Shown: in pieces, positions 18,001 through 25,476 of the stretch
Position numbering within the stretch: position 1 is the first letter of the stretch
Layout: the number at the start of each line of letters is the position of its first letter
Source: CAZLXG01 sp964563585
GTDB lineage: Bacteria; Bacteroidota; Bacteroidia; Flavobacteriales; Flavobacteriaceae
Length of the DNA: 26,368 bases
Reading direction: 5' to 3'
Assembly: GCA_964563585.1 (NCBI GenBank)
Contig: CAZLXG010000031.1
Coordinates: 1 to 26,368, forward strand
Translations under genes and position numbers: made by a program
The notes under the pieces: model-generated
Told to the model about the DNA's origin: nothing
The model's input: only the letters and a program-made list of their open reading frames with translations
The model's database searches: none

Positions 18001-20040
18001 TAGTCCTGTGGCTACTTGATTCCAAGTACATGCGGCATCTTCGTTTGCACAATCATCATTTGCGACTGCTGTACAACTAGACTCATCTAATTTTTCCCAA
18101 ATTATTGATGTTGTATCTGTAATACCTGTTTGTATAGATCTTGAATCATTTGCTCCACATAAATAAAAGTTTGGTAATTCTTTTCCATCATTTGGACAAA
18201 TAACGACTTCATCTGCAAAAGGAAGCACAGGATTTGTAACACCTGCACCAAAAGTAATAACCTCAAATTGTTGATCTATTGATTGACAAGGTGCTATTGC
18301 AGTATTATGTACATAATAAGTTCCTGTAGTTATAACAGTAATAGATTGCGTAGTCCCTATTACTGGTGTTCCTGAAGGACTAGTTGACCATGAATACGAA
18401 TCGTATCCATTACCAGCAGTTAATACGACACTAGCACCACAAAGTATTACTTCTTCTTCAAAAGTACAGTTAAGATCTGCTAAAAAGTTAGTAGCTCCTG
18501 GTGTTAGTAAACAACCCGTATTTGTATTAAAACTTGGGTCATCTGATATGGTAAATATTGGATTTATTGTTCCTTGATACGTTGAATAGGCTTGATTACT
18601 TATTAAATTTGAACATGCATCATTTAATAAACTACACGATGCAACTACAGCTACCATAAAACGAATTTCTGTAACAGGGTCATTTTCTTCAACTACAGAA
18701 TTATCTATACTAAAAATAATTTCTCTAGTTGTTGGATTATAACTCTGAACCGTTACTCCTGATGGTAAAACACCTAAATCGGTTGGGTAATTGAAAACAA
18801 CATTTATTGGAAGAATATCCCTAATAATTAGGTTTGTTGCATCATCATTTCCTGTATTTTGAAAACCTAAAGTATAATATAATTCATCGCCAAGATCAAC
18901 TAATTGCCCACCAATATCGATACCAAATTCATCTTCAACAATTTTAGTAAGTACAATATTTGGTGCTATAATTTCTATAGCAAAAGCACTGAAATAGTAG
19001 TAATATATATCTAATGAACTACCTAAACTAATAGTTGCAGAAGTTGCTCCATTTGGAATTAATGTATTTCCAGGATTTGGAATATTTATAATTCCAGAAT
19101 CAAAACCTAAGGTATTTGAACCATTAGGATTTCTTGCTGTAAAAAGTTCTGGTGTATTAGTTACTGGGTCTATAATTGAGGTTGTACTATTAAAGAAATT
19201 ATTTCCTTGTCTTATTACTGTTCCTGCATTATTTGTAGCATCAATAGTGCTTCCATTTAAACGTAAATAATCTCCTGTATAAGCACGATCTCCTTCAATA
19301 GTATTAAAAGCAAATTTAGCACGTACCGGACCAGTAGGTATTGTTGTAAATCCTGAAACAGGAAATGTTTCACTAATCCAACCCGTAATTTTTGTAAAAC
19401 CATCAAAAGACGTAATGTATTTACTTGGCAAAAGCGGATCTTCATAAACCACAAAAAGTGACCAACCTGCAGAAAGCCCTTCAGAATTTGGTTTAGGTCC
19501 TATTAATGTCGAAATATTTGCTACTGCATATGTACCTTCTGGATTGACTAAAGCAGTAAGCATTGTAGTTACATCATGATAATAAGCATATGTATTTGAA
19601 TTATTATTACTTGATGCATTCTGATAATAAACCTGAGTACCAGTTATATCAGTATAAGCACCGCCTGGAACTTTAAACTTAATATCCGAAATTGGTTCAG
19701 CACCATTAACTACGGCACTCCAATACAAACCTGCATAAACTATTTGATAGCAAGTAACATCGTCTGGCACATCTAAATCGGCACTACTAGAATTAAATGT
19801 TGTAGCATCGCCATCAATATCAACATAAACAGCTGCATTAATTGCATCATTTGTACCAGTTCCGTTATAAGGATTTGTAACATGTAATCCTACATTGCTA
19901 TTTCCTATTAAAAGTATATCACCTTTAATAGCTTGATCGTATCTAGGACTAAACGGTACAAGGTTTTGTGAAAACAATTGTATACTCATTAAGAGTAACA
20001 ATGCAACAAGACCTTTGTTAAATAAAGTAGGTTTTTTCAT
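11812..20040 (-). CDS. sprB: SprB-like gliding motility adhesin
   Basis: A 2742-residue cell-surface adhesin. The signal peptide ends S-I-Q-L-F-S|Q at 24/25. Residues about 26-355 form an unnamed N-terminal region; about 359-495 is a DUF11-like conserved-repeat domain (F-Q-N-T-G-N-D-D-A-T-N-L, then R-D-I-L-P). Ig-like modules continue to about 710. From about 714 to 2654 there are 22-23 SprB-type repeats of about 75-100 residues, each with an early Cys (e.g. x-C-x-G-D-x-x-G), a central G-G-T-x-P-Y-x-Y, then G-x-Y-x-x-x-V-x-D-x-N-G-C. Residues 2655-2742 are a T9SS type B sorting domain (C-I-P-N-Y-F-T-P-N-D-D-G ... Y-W-Y-V-V-K-L ... F-V-G-H-F-T-L-Y-R). SprB is carried along the surface by the gliding motor. 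The F. johnsoniae protein is about 6500 residues, so this one is much shorter, but the order sprC-sprD-sprB-sprF agrees. It could be a different SprB-repeat adhesin if a larger one exists elsewhere. Confidence 0.88.
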   Translation of the reverse strand: MKKPTLFNKGLVALLLLMSIQLFSQNLVPFSPRYDQAIKGDILLIGNSNVGLHVTNPYNGTGTNDAINAAVYVDIDGDATTFNSSSADLDVPDDVTCYQIVYAGLYWSAVVNGAEPISDIKFKVPGGAYTDITGTQVYYQNASSNNNSNTYAYYHDVTTMLTALVNPEGTYAVANISTLIGPKPNSEGLSAGWSLFVVYEDPLLPSKYITSFDGFTKITGWISETFPVSGFTTIPTGPVRAKFAFNTIEGDRAYTGDYLRLNGSTIDATNNAGTVIRQGNNFFNSTTSIIDPVTNTPELFTARNPNGSNTLGFDSGIINIPNPGNTLIPNGATSATISLGSSLDIYYYYFSAFAIEIIAPNIVLTKIVEDEFGIDIGGQLVDLGDELYYTLGFQNTGNDDATNLIIRDILPINVVFNYPTDLGVLPSGVTVQSYNPTTREIIFSIDNSVVEENDPVTEIRFMVAVVASCSLLNDACSNLISNQAYSTYQGTINPIFTISDDPSFNTNTGCLLTPGATNFLADLNCTFEEEVILCGASVVLTAGNGYDSYSWSTSPSGTPVIGTTQSITVITTGTYYVHNTAIAPCQSIDQQFEVITFGAGVTNPVLPFADEVVICPNDGKELPNFYLCGANDSRSIQTGITDTTSIIWEKLDESSCTAVANDDCANEDAACTWNQVATGLDYLINTAGQYRLTLNYDGGCFNQFYFNVYTNLLIPTVTSRDIYCTTPGEITVGGVPSGYEYSIDGVTYQTSNVFSVTTAGLYSVYVRQIGVTPNPCIFSVPDVQIRERDFTVSTIITQPLCFGEFGSVDLAANDVRPQYFFSIYDGATLVNSVGPITASNYTFDNLNPGIYTVNISTEDGCVYTSDIEIINPPELTATVALTQPLTCTDGEITVYPVGGTPPYSYFVNSTTVFQGTPIINVPTVGVYNITVVDFNNCSVDVSITVDAIPAPVFNITKIDILCFDEGDVGEININVTNPNGNTLEYSIDNGVTFFNSPIFTGLAAGNYDVVVQYSVGPDVCVTTPQTISIIATPAINGTATLTTPYTCLTNGVITVSGVSGGTASYTYSIDGVTFQTGLTFSGLLDGIYTITIRDANNCTFLTAPITIDPLNPPTDLDFSNTPLSCPALVSDVTITGTTGGVAPLEYQIIAPASAVTAYQTSNIFTGLAPDTYTFQVRDANDCVYSESYTIAPLPPMTVSTIITKDLDCTVSPDGTITGTVSGGTAPFTYAVSFNGGAYGSSTSVIGISFIHTASTDGTYQFQITDSNGCTVESGVQIITAISLPEITSVTSIPNLCNGDTNGSIQIVINNAVGTPPFVINVFNDTTGTNYGTQTSSLPAGNYTVTLTDAKSCIDTETITIAEPNPIVVNYHTIDITCGPSGVSQGSVIVDSVTGGTAPYNYFVTGTNGYSATELNASGTISTTFDFVDFGLYKINVVDANGCSILVQDVLVASPPSDLDINIAATVDCALGGEVVVSIGTTLVSSGPFFFSIYQGFIPPPPPGGTWIPEDSVGSQTATFTGLIPGVTYTFIVYDVSTDCSYYETATAPIPTNSTLTASALTSNNITCVGSADGNVSFTINSIYAVATNVTYEIFDSLSLVTTGVSGTGLVPATGSLAINNLGLLPFGNYFVLITETSGVNTGCSVVTVPFNITESAIDLTIGATVDQNANCNPNSGVITAIATDGTAPYLYQITTSATAPLDTDPSWASASTFNVDANTYYVHVMDAYGCIKTTIALVLPQDPEPVITASVNNQCTVTEGNFEIDVTLLTVGMAPYTYSIDGGIFQTNTAPFSISNLTSGNHTIEVRDINGCGNLVSVDIEAPIGIIPSVTALPTCNDDDGEITVTGSGGTGTYSYTISPNPVSISLTSNVFSGVPSGTYTVTITDTTTLCSEDVTIVLSSAITPTVTTSPTPVTCFGDNNGSFEMNVSGYSGAYTYEVFDSSSTSVLGVVAANTLTNPEIVTGMLAGTYTVVMTETASPFCSTTTSVIIASPIDALTVVATETSNVTCDDDKGTITAISSGGWGILEYELTGTATVAYSSNGTFTGLSAGSYTVNVRDAGGCIVSDNVTLDLPTPIDATITASTSLLSCYGDTNATITASLVTGGQGGNYSYILNMTAPTVSSSGPQTSPVFGDLGAGTYNLVVADGYNCEFTSVDIVIDEPTEIQATLVKETSQTCTTSTTLTLSATGGTGTYEYSETATFTTILGSFATSVTFSVADGTYTYYVRDANGCSSNISNEITIDPLPTLEVKLDSTNATINCNGDTTGVIVAIAKGGLGSYVYTLQDASGTDITPAPIQITPGVFTDLPVGIYQVEVESGDCLETSAQIPITEPTLPLIANFNPSNISCPGVNNGMLEITASGGTGIIKYAISPRLDQFFETSTFEDLAPGNYQAIAQDELGCFILFDFTIDDAIPVILTIVSNSILPEICSGDLDGEFSIELSGGNMPYSVSLDDINGTYTIGTATQTIFDFTSLDGGDHIVYVLDDLGCPTEWNITFPESVLINPEVVIEYGCVNNASSNIVTVTVDASITNLADLDYSLNGAPYQVSNEFINVPAGIGHFIDVRHTNGCIQRTLLFDITDFDPLQLALENGGLNEIVAIASGGSEPYEYALDDGSFGSSNTFIIYASGDYTVTVTDVNGCIAMATMYFEYIDVCIPNYFTPNDDGVLDEWGPGCATQYNDLTFDIFDRYGRKIATLNIGQKWDGKYKGKELPTGDYWYVVKLNDNIDRREFVGHFTLYR
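12076..17900 (-). repeat. Array of about 22 SprB-type repeats
   Basis: The middle and C-terminal two thirds of sprB encode diverged tandem modules of roughly 230-300 bases. They are recognisable in protein (Cys near the start, G-G-T-x-P-Y, D-x-N-G-C near the end) but not identical in DNA, so no recent duplication is visible. One module (about 15520-15560) has a run of five prolines and glycines. The last module before the sorting domain lacks the first Cys. Confidence 0.8.
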
Positions 20041-20112
20041 GATAGTTATATTTGATATTTTTTCTACTTGGGACGTTATAAAAAAATGATAATCTTAATG
20101 TTTTTATATATT

Positions 20113-22500
20113 CTAATTCTCTATTTTAACCATAGATATTTTACTATTATATGGCTCACTTCCTTTTGATTTCATTGCTTTATTCGCTTTTCCAATACTA
20201 TTAAATTTCTCATAATAAATATAATATTTACTTGTATTCACATCATAAAAGAAATTTATGTTTGTTAAACCCATAGATACAGCTTTCGTTAAAAATGCAT
20301 CTCTTTTTTCAACATCATTATGTACTGCAAGCACAAGATAATAACCACTTTCTACATTTTTAATATCCTTTACAATTGTAATATTACCACTTTGCTCTTC
20401 TCCAAAATCAAAATCTTCTTCTGTTAACTGAACTGACGATACAGAAGTAAATCGTTTAATTTTATTTAGAGTAGCTCTATCTTTTACATATCTATCTTCC
20501 TCATTATCATAAGCAGCTCGTTTAATTCTACGCTTTCTTTCAAAATCGGTTGCTACTTTAATATCTTCTAATGTTGACACTAAATTTTCTTTAGAACGAA
20601 TAGCTTCTGATTGTTCAGATTTTAATTCTGCTATTTTTCTTTGATAAAGCTTATTTGCTTCATCACTTTTATTTGGAACCGTTTTAAGTCTTTCGTTATA
20701 CAACCTTTCTAACTCTGTAATTTTGAGGTTTTGAGATTCTATAAGATTTTCAATACTTAATTTTAAACCTTCTATAGCTGCATTTTCAGCTGACACACTT
20801 TTAAAAGCTTTAGGTGCACCATAAATACCTTGTTCACTTAAATCATTTTCTTCTTTTAAATCATCAAGATCTTGTTTTTTGCTAGCTATTTTTTCTTCTA
20901 ATTTTAATATTAAGTTTTGTTGTTCAATTTTAGATTTATCAGTTAATTTTGTTAAACTATTTATGCCTATAGCCAATTTATCTGTTGGCGTTATAACTAA
21001 TACCCCATCCAATTGAACTGTGTCAATTTTCTTCTCAGCTTCTAATCTTTCTTGCTCTATAACTTTAGCTTGAGTTTCTGCTTCTAATCGAAGTCTTTCC
21101 TCTTCTTCTAATTTCAACCTAGCTTCTTCTTTCTTAAGTTTAGCATTTTCCTCAATTCTTAATTTTTCTTCTGCTAACTTAATTCTTGCTTCCTCTTCTA
21201 ATTTGGCTTTAACTTCTGCTTCCAACTTTAATCTAGTTACTTCATCTGCTTTAGCTTCAGCTTCCAATCTAAGTTTCTCAATTTCATCTGTATTAGATTT
21301 GGCGGTGGCTTCTTCTTCTAACTTTAATTTAACTACTTCTTCCGCCTTGGCTTGAGTTTCTTCTGCTAACTTAATTCTTGCTTGCTTGCCTGCTTCAACT
21401 TTTGCTTCTTTATCGGCTTTTGCTTTAGCAATACCTTCTAACCTAATTCTTCTTGCTTCCTCTGCTTTAGCTTTTAGAAGCGCTCTTTCTTCTTTCGACA
21501 TACTTGGTTTGTTACTAGCCAACACACGACGGGATTTTTTCTTAGAAGTTAAAAGTGCCTGTTCGTCATCATCACCACTATAATTAAATCTTTCTTTATT
21601 TTTAAATTTATATGCCACAGTAATTTCATGTGAATTACCAAAAGTTGATAAATCGCCTAATGCTTTTTCATAATTATACTCTACAGCGATTTGAGTAGTA
21701 ATATTAAGTCCTATTCCTGCTGAAACTCCGTATAATGTATTATAACCAGCTTGCGCCCAAATACCTTTTGGGACAGTTAACATCATAATTCCTGAAACAA
21801 CTGTTTCTTCTTTTTTGAATTCTGATCTAACTAATGTTGAAAACTTGCTTTCATCAAAAAAATCACGACTATTTAAATAGCCTGTGTACATGAAGTGAGC
21901 TTGAAGACTTTGCTCTGGATTTTCTTCTATAATTTTTGATGTTTTTAAATTATATGAAACCAAATTATTTATTGAAACACCAAAATCGATAAATTCAGTC
22001 CCGTAGTTTATTCCTGGATTAATGGTTAATAATGAGTTTGAGGAAATATTTTCTAAAGATGAATCTGGAAAATTGGTTATTACTTTACCTTCATTTATTC
22101 CACTCTTATAAAATCCTAAATTCATACCAAAAGTTAAATTACTATCGGTATTTAAGGTAGCATTATAAGCAAAGTTTAATACGGCTCCAAACGTGGTTAA
22201 TACTCCATAATCTTGTTGAAACACCCCAAGCCCAACACCAATGTTTTCTTTTAATCTACCTGAATAACTAAACAAATAAGTTTGAGGTGCATTATCAAAT
22301 TGCGCCCATTGTCGCTTATTGGTAAAACTTATATATTTATTTTGTTCTCTCACAAAACTAAACGTTGGATTTATAGCGTATCTATTAAATTTTAAAGAAC
22401 TTCTTACGGGTAAATTAAACGCAACAACGCCATCCTCTTGAGAATGGAACTGTTGTGTTATACAGAAAAATATAATCATATATATTATATGTTTTTTCAT
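20113..22500 (-). CDS. sprD: SprD-like PorP/SprF-coiled coil-SPOR fusion protein
   Basis: A 795-residue envelope protein with three parts. After a signal ending Q-F-H-S|Q (20/21), residues about 25-300 form a PorP/SprF-type barrel (N-R-Y-A-I-N-P-T-F-S-F, then K-R-Q-W-A-Q-F-D-N-A-P-Q-T, and many V-G-L-G/Y-N-Y strands). Residues about 335-492 are an Ala/Lys/Glu/Leu-rich coiled coil of TolA-like repeats (R-L-E-A-E-A-K-A and variants), with a second coiled coil at about 522-660. Residues about 716-793 resemble a SPOR domain (G-Y-Y-L-V-L-A-V-H, F-Y-D-V-N-T-S-K-Y-Y-I-Y-Y), a fold that binds peptidoglycan. The start codon lies one base after the sprC-like stop codon, so translation is probably coupled. 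By position it corresponds to F. johnsoniae sprD, needed for normal spreading. The symbol is inferred from order, and the SPOR call is from pattern only. Confidence 0.7.
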   Translation of the reverse strand: MKKHIIYMIIFFCITQQFHSQEDGVVAFNLPVRSSLKFNRYAINPTFSFVREQNKYISFTNKRQWAQFDNAPQTYLFSYSGRLKENIGVGLGVFQQDYGVLTTFGAVLNFAYNATLNTDSNLTFGMNLGFYKSGINEGKVITNFPDSSLENISSNSLLTINPGINYGTEFIDFGVSINNLVSYNLKTSKIIEENPEQSLQAHFMYTGYLNSRDFFDESKFSTLVRSEFKKEETVVSGIMMLTVPKGIWAQAGYNTLYGVSAGIGLNITTQIAVEYNYEKALGDLSTFGNSHEITVAYKFKNKERFNYSGDDDEQALLTSKKKSRRVLASNKPSMSKEERALLKAKAEEARRIRLEGIAKAKADKEAKVEAGKQARIKLAEETQAKAEEVVKLKLEEEATAKSNTDEIEKLRLEAEAKADEVTRLKLEAEVKAKLEEEARIKLAEEKLRIEENAKLKKEEARLKLEEEERLRLEAETQAKVIEQERLEAEKKIDTVQLDGVLVITPTDKLAIGINSLTKLTDKSKIEQQNLILKLEEKIASKKQDLDDLKEENDLSEQGIYGAPKAFKSVSAENAAIEGLKLSIENLIESQNLKITELERLYNERLKTVPNKSDEANKLYQRKIAELKSEQSEAIRSKENLVSTLEDIKVATDFERKRRIKRAAYDNEEDRYVKDRATLNKIKRFTSVSSVQLTEEDFDFGEEQSGNITIVKDIKNVESGYYLVLAVHNDVEKRDAFLTKAVSMGLTNINFFYDVNTSKYYIYYEKFNSIGKANKAMKSKGSEPYNSKISMVKIEN
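21025..21498 (-). repeat. Coiled-coil coding repeat in sprD
   Basis: This stretch encodes residues about 335-492, built of short variants of the unit (K/R)-L-x-(A/L)-E-(A/E)-x-A-K. At DNA level it shows recurring GCTTCTTCTTCTAA-like and CTTCTAATTTTAA-like words on the plus strand. Such a tract can change length by slippage. The long frames on the opposite strand here are by-products of this biased composition. Confidence 0.6.
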
Positions 22501-22501
22501 T

Positions 22502-23944
22502 TTACTTTACGACCGTAATCGAGCCTTTTTTTGTTTCACCTTCTGGTGTTGTAATTATATAATAGTAAACAGGGTTTATGTTTTTAAAACTTATTTCGTT
22601 TATTGGCCAATCATTCTGATAATCATTTGTTTGCAACTCTACTTTTCCCTGAGAGCTCATTATAACAACTTGCACATTTGTACCATTTACATAGGCTTGT
22701 GGGATTTCCCAAGTATCATTTATTCCATCACCGTTTGGACTTATTAAATTTGGAATATTTCCAACATCGGGAAATGCTGTTCTTACTACAAATAAAAATT
22801 CACTTGATGCTATACAACCAAATGTTTGATTAATAACTACTCTATAGCTTCCTGTTTCTGTAACTTCATAACTATTACTTGTTGCTCCTGTAATTATTGA
22901 ATCATTTAAATACCATTCAAATTCTGAATTAATAGCATCTGTTGTTACCGTAACTGTTAGTGTTTCGTTTTCTTCAATTATATTTACCTCTAATACATCA
23001 ATATCGCTTACAAAACCACTATTTTCTAAATTGATAGACGCCGTTATTCTACAATCTCCTAAATCAATATCAACTGTATAAACACCAGCTTCATTTGTTA
23101 CATACATTTGATTTGTTGCACCAGAAATTTCTGCTTCATCTTTATACCATTGATAACTAATTGCATTAATTGTACTTAAAATTGTAGAACCTTCGCTAGA
23201 GCAATATGGATTGCCCAAACTTGAGCTAATTTCCGAGGTCGTTTCAGAAGATGCTTCACTTATCGTAACTCTATTTGAAAATGAATTTGAAGTACATGTT
23301 CCATAGTTAGTTTCAACAAAATAAGTGCCTGATTCGTTAACAGATAAAGTCTCTCCTTCGAGCACAAATACTGATGTAGTTGGACTTGTTTCTTTATACC
23401 AATTAAATGTAAGTGATGGATATTGTAATGGTGAATCATTTAATCCTGTTCCTGAGTTATCAATAGTTAATAAGTAACTACTACCTGAACAATATACACC
23501 TGTTGAAATTAAATTGTTAATTGAAAATGGTGAATCTTGAGTTTTATAATATGCAGCAAAAGCATCAGACTTGGTGCTTGTTGCTACTGGTGATGTACTT
23601 TTAATTCTTATTTTATAAGATTCTCCTGCAATTGTAGTTGGTACTGCAAAATTTAATGTTGCTGGAGATGTTGTTACAGAGCCAGCACTAGAAGTATAAA
23701 TAGTAGTTGGGGTTGAAAAATCGCCAGTTTTATCTGATAGCTCTATTATGAATTGATTTGAAGCAGTTAAATTTACTTCAGGTGAAAAAACAAACGTTGT
23801 ATTATAAGTATTAAATGTAGAACTTGCGCATGCTTGTGTAAAACCTAAACTAGGTTTTCCAATAACTATTTGTGCAAAAACATTTTCAGTAAAACATAAA
23901 AGAACAAAAACAATAATATTTATAACAATGTAATTTTTCTTCAT
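22502..23944 (-). CDS. sprC: SprC-like secreted protein with type B sorting domain
   Basis: A 480-residue secreted protein. The signal peptide ends E-N-V-F-A|Q at 24/25. Residues about 25-135 form a beta-sandwich (F-S-P-E-V-N-L-T-A-S-N-Q-F-I-I-E-L-S-D), followed by three Ig/PKD-like modules (about 145-230, 235-310, 315-390). Each has paired Cys and a W-Y-K or W-Y-L strand and ends G-x-Y-x-V. Residues about 396-480 are a T9SS type B sorting domain (I-P-N-L-I-S-P-N-G-D-G-I-N-D-T-W, last strand K-K-G-S-I-T-V-V-K). It should therefore be exported by the T9SS to the surface. Its place just before the sprD-like gene, with one base between them, matches sprC of F. johnsoniae, where mutants lose colony spreading. 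The symbol is inferred from domain content and gene order. Confidence 0.72.
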   Translation of the reverse strand: MKKNYIVINIIVFVLLCFTENVFAQIVIGKPSLGFTQACASSTFNTYNTTFVFSPEVNLTASNQFIIELSDKTGDFSTPTTIYTSSAGSVTTSPATLNFAVPTTIAGESYKIRIKSTSPVATSTKSDAFAAYYKTQDSPFSINNLISTGVYCSGSSYLLTIDNSGTGLNDSPLQYPSLTFNWYKETSPTTSVFVLEGETLSVNESGTYFVETNYGTCTSNSFSNRVTISEASSETTSEISSSLGNPYCSSEGSTILSTINAISYQWYKDEAEISGATNQMYVTNEAGVYTVDIDLGDCRITASINLENSGFVSDIDVLEVNIIEENETLTVTVTTDAINSEFEWYLNDSIITGATSNSYEVTETGSYRVVINQTFGCIASSEFLFVVRTAFPDVGNIPNLISPNGDGINDTWEIPQAYVNGTNVQVVIMSSQGKVELQTNDYQNDWPINEISFKNINPVYYYIITTPEGETKKGSITVVK

Positions 23945-24006
23945 TCGCTATTCTTTTCTTCATTAAGCAATACTTTAGAAACAATTATTAATCTTAACTT
24001 ATTAGA

Positions 24007-25335
24007 TTAATCATTTCTTAAATCTGGATTATCATTAGTAGCTATTATACTATTAATACGTAACCTATAATCTGGTGTTCTTTTATTTTTTAAATCAATA
24101 AAAGTTTCAGCATTTTTACTTTTAGAGTACACGTTAAAAAATGAAATACTACCGTACCAGTTCTCTAAGTCTTCATTATTTGGATTATTATCAACAAAAA
24201 TGTTTCCGTTACAATTATTAAAATACATTCCCGTAAACTTAATTTTTTCTAAATTTTCTTGGTTAACCTTAAGTCTTTCCTCAAATAAAACTGCTGGATT
24301 AAACCCAGAAAGAACACTTTTATTCATATCTAATGATGCGTTTTTTCCTACGTATATAGCTTCTTTCACTAAACCTTTTTTAATTTCTGCTTTTAAATCA
24401 TCTGTATCTGTTATAAAGGTTAAATTTTTTGCTACCACAGATGTACCGTTCTTAGTAAAATCTACTTCTTCTCTTTTATTTTTATCATATGAAGCTACAT
24501 GCATACATCGTGACCCATAACTACTAGATACATATGGCGACCTGATAGCTATTGAATTTGATAATTCACATTGGGCACCTAGATTAAATTTATAATCTAT
24601 ACCGTTGGTTTTATAAGAAACTGCTTTATTAATATTAACTTCTCCTCCCCTAACTTCAAATGAATTTCCTGCAGAATAGCTAACCATTATATTTTCTAAT
24701 ACTGTACTATTTCCAACACTTGCCAATAACAATCCATTAAAATAACCTACACCTTTAATTCTCTTTCCTGCGTATTCAATTCTTACATATCTTAAAATAC
24801 CTGAGTAACTTTCTGGATTTGTTCCTCCAAAATTTGTTGCTCCATATGCAACTGAATTAAGTTGTGAGTGATACTGTGACACTGAGCCATTACCAAATTT
24901 ATTACTTGGCGCATCACCTAGCAAAATTATACCTCCCCAATCTCCAGCACGCTTAATACTTCTATTTGAAGTGAAAACAATTGGGTCCGTTTCTAAACCG
25001 TTAGCAATAATGGTCGAACCTTTTGATATGGTTAAAGATGCTTTAGATGCATAGTCACCAATAATTACAGTTCCTGATTCAATTGTAAGTGAAGCACTAT
25101 CAGTTACAAAAACACTGCCCATTAATAAATATACATCTTTCTTGTATAGTTTTGTATCTCTATTAATAACTCCGCTTAAAATTTGAGTAGGTTCTCTATG
25201 GTTTTGTTGACTTGGTTTAAACTCAGACCAATTATCTAACCAATTTGTAGAACCTATTATTCCTTTTTCTTGTTGTGCAAAGACGTTTCCAATTGCTAGA
25301 AAAAACATCAATGTTATTAAAGTAAAATTTCTCAT
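24007..25335 (-). CDS. Secreted beta-helix-like protein of the spr operon
   Basis: A 442-residue secreted protein, first gene of the predicted spr operon. The signal peptide ends G-N-V-F-A|Q at 20/21. Residues about 60-125 have the stacked-strand pattern V-F-V-T-D-S-A-S-L-T-I-E-S-G-T-V-I, then L-T-I-S-K-G-S-T-I-I-A-N-G and P-I-V-F-T-S. After that comes G-D-W-G-G-I-I-L-L-G-D-A-P (131-143) and L-R-Y-V-R-I-E-Y-A-G. This combination is found in a large Bacteroidota family of right-handed beta-helix-like surface proteins. Unlike many relatives it ends (N-D-N-P-D-L-R-N-D) without any recognisable T9SS sorting domain, so it may stay in the periplasm or be held by a partner. Its position upstream of sprC suggests a link to gliding, but no role is known to me. 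Confidence 0.7.
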   Translation of the reverse strand: MRNFTLITLMFFLAIGNVFAQQEKGIIGSTNWLDNWSEFKPSQQNHREPTQILSGVINRDTKLYKKDVYLLMGSVFVTDSASLTIESGTVIIGDYASKASLTISKGSTIIANGLETDPIVFTSNRSIKRAGDWGGIILLGDAPSNKFGNGSVSQYHSQLNSVAYGATNFGGTNPESYSGILRYVRIEYAGKRIKGVGYFNGLLLASVGNSTVLENIMVSYSAGNSFEVRGGEVNINKAVSYKTNGIDYKFNLGAQCELSNSIAIRSPYVSSSYGSRCMHVASYDKNKREEVDFTKNGTSVVAKNLTFITDTDDLKAEIKKGLVKEAIYVGKNASLDMNKSVLSGFNPAVLFEERLKVNQENLEKIKFTGMYFNNCNGNIFVDNNPNNEDLENWYGSISFFNVYSKSKNAETFIDLKNKRTPDYRLRINSIIATNDNPDLRND

Positions 25336-25384
25336 AGTAAATTATTTATAGCTTATGCTAAATTTGGGATTTATTATATATAAT

Positions 25385-25415
25385 CAAAAATAATAAAAAT
25401 TCCATGAAATACCAA
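25385..25415 (-). promoter_or_regulatory. Promoter of the spr operon
   Basis: On the minus strand TTG (25415-25413) and TATTTTTG (25392-25385) are separated by 20 bases, a good Bacteroidota -33/-7 pair. Transcription would start near 25379, giving a leader of about 45 bases before the ATG at 25335. No comparable promoter is seen in the gaps before sprC, sprD, sprB or sprF, which supports a single transcript of five genes. Confidence 0.6.
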
Positions 25416-25430
25416 TTATTTCGTTGAAAT

Positions 25431-25476
25431 ACACTATCGATGTGTGTTATTATGTGATTTTATCGACAAAATACAC
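25431..25476. promoter_or_regulatory. Possible regulator site upstream of the spr promoter
   Basis: ACAC-T-ATCGAT-GTGT (25431-25445) is an almost perfect palindrome. TTTTATCGACAAAA (25458-25471) is a second one with a single imperfect pair. The word AAATACACT occurs at 25428-25435 and again at about 25469-25476. The cluster lies 15-60 bases upstream of the -33 box, a usual place for activator binding. The regulator is unknown. Confidence 0.4.

Noticed and set aside
19257..19454. 65-codon open frame on the minus strand inside sprB
   Set aside because: Out-of-frame shadow of the adhesin gene; composition follows from the sprB codons.
21386..21583. Ala/Leu/Ser-rich open frame on the plus strand
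   Set aside because: It is the antisense of the sprD coiled coil; the hydrophobic look comes from reversing Glu/Lys/Ala codons.
24200..24520. 106-codon open frame on the plus strand
   Set aside because: It lies wholly opposite the beta-helix-like gene and has no independent promoter, ribosome site or recognisable domain.
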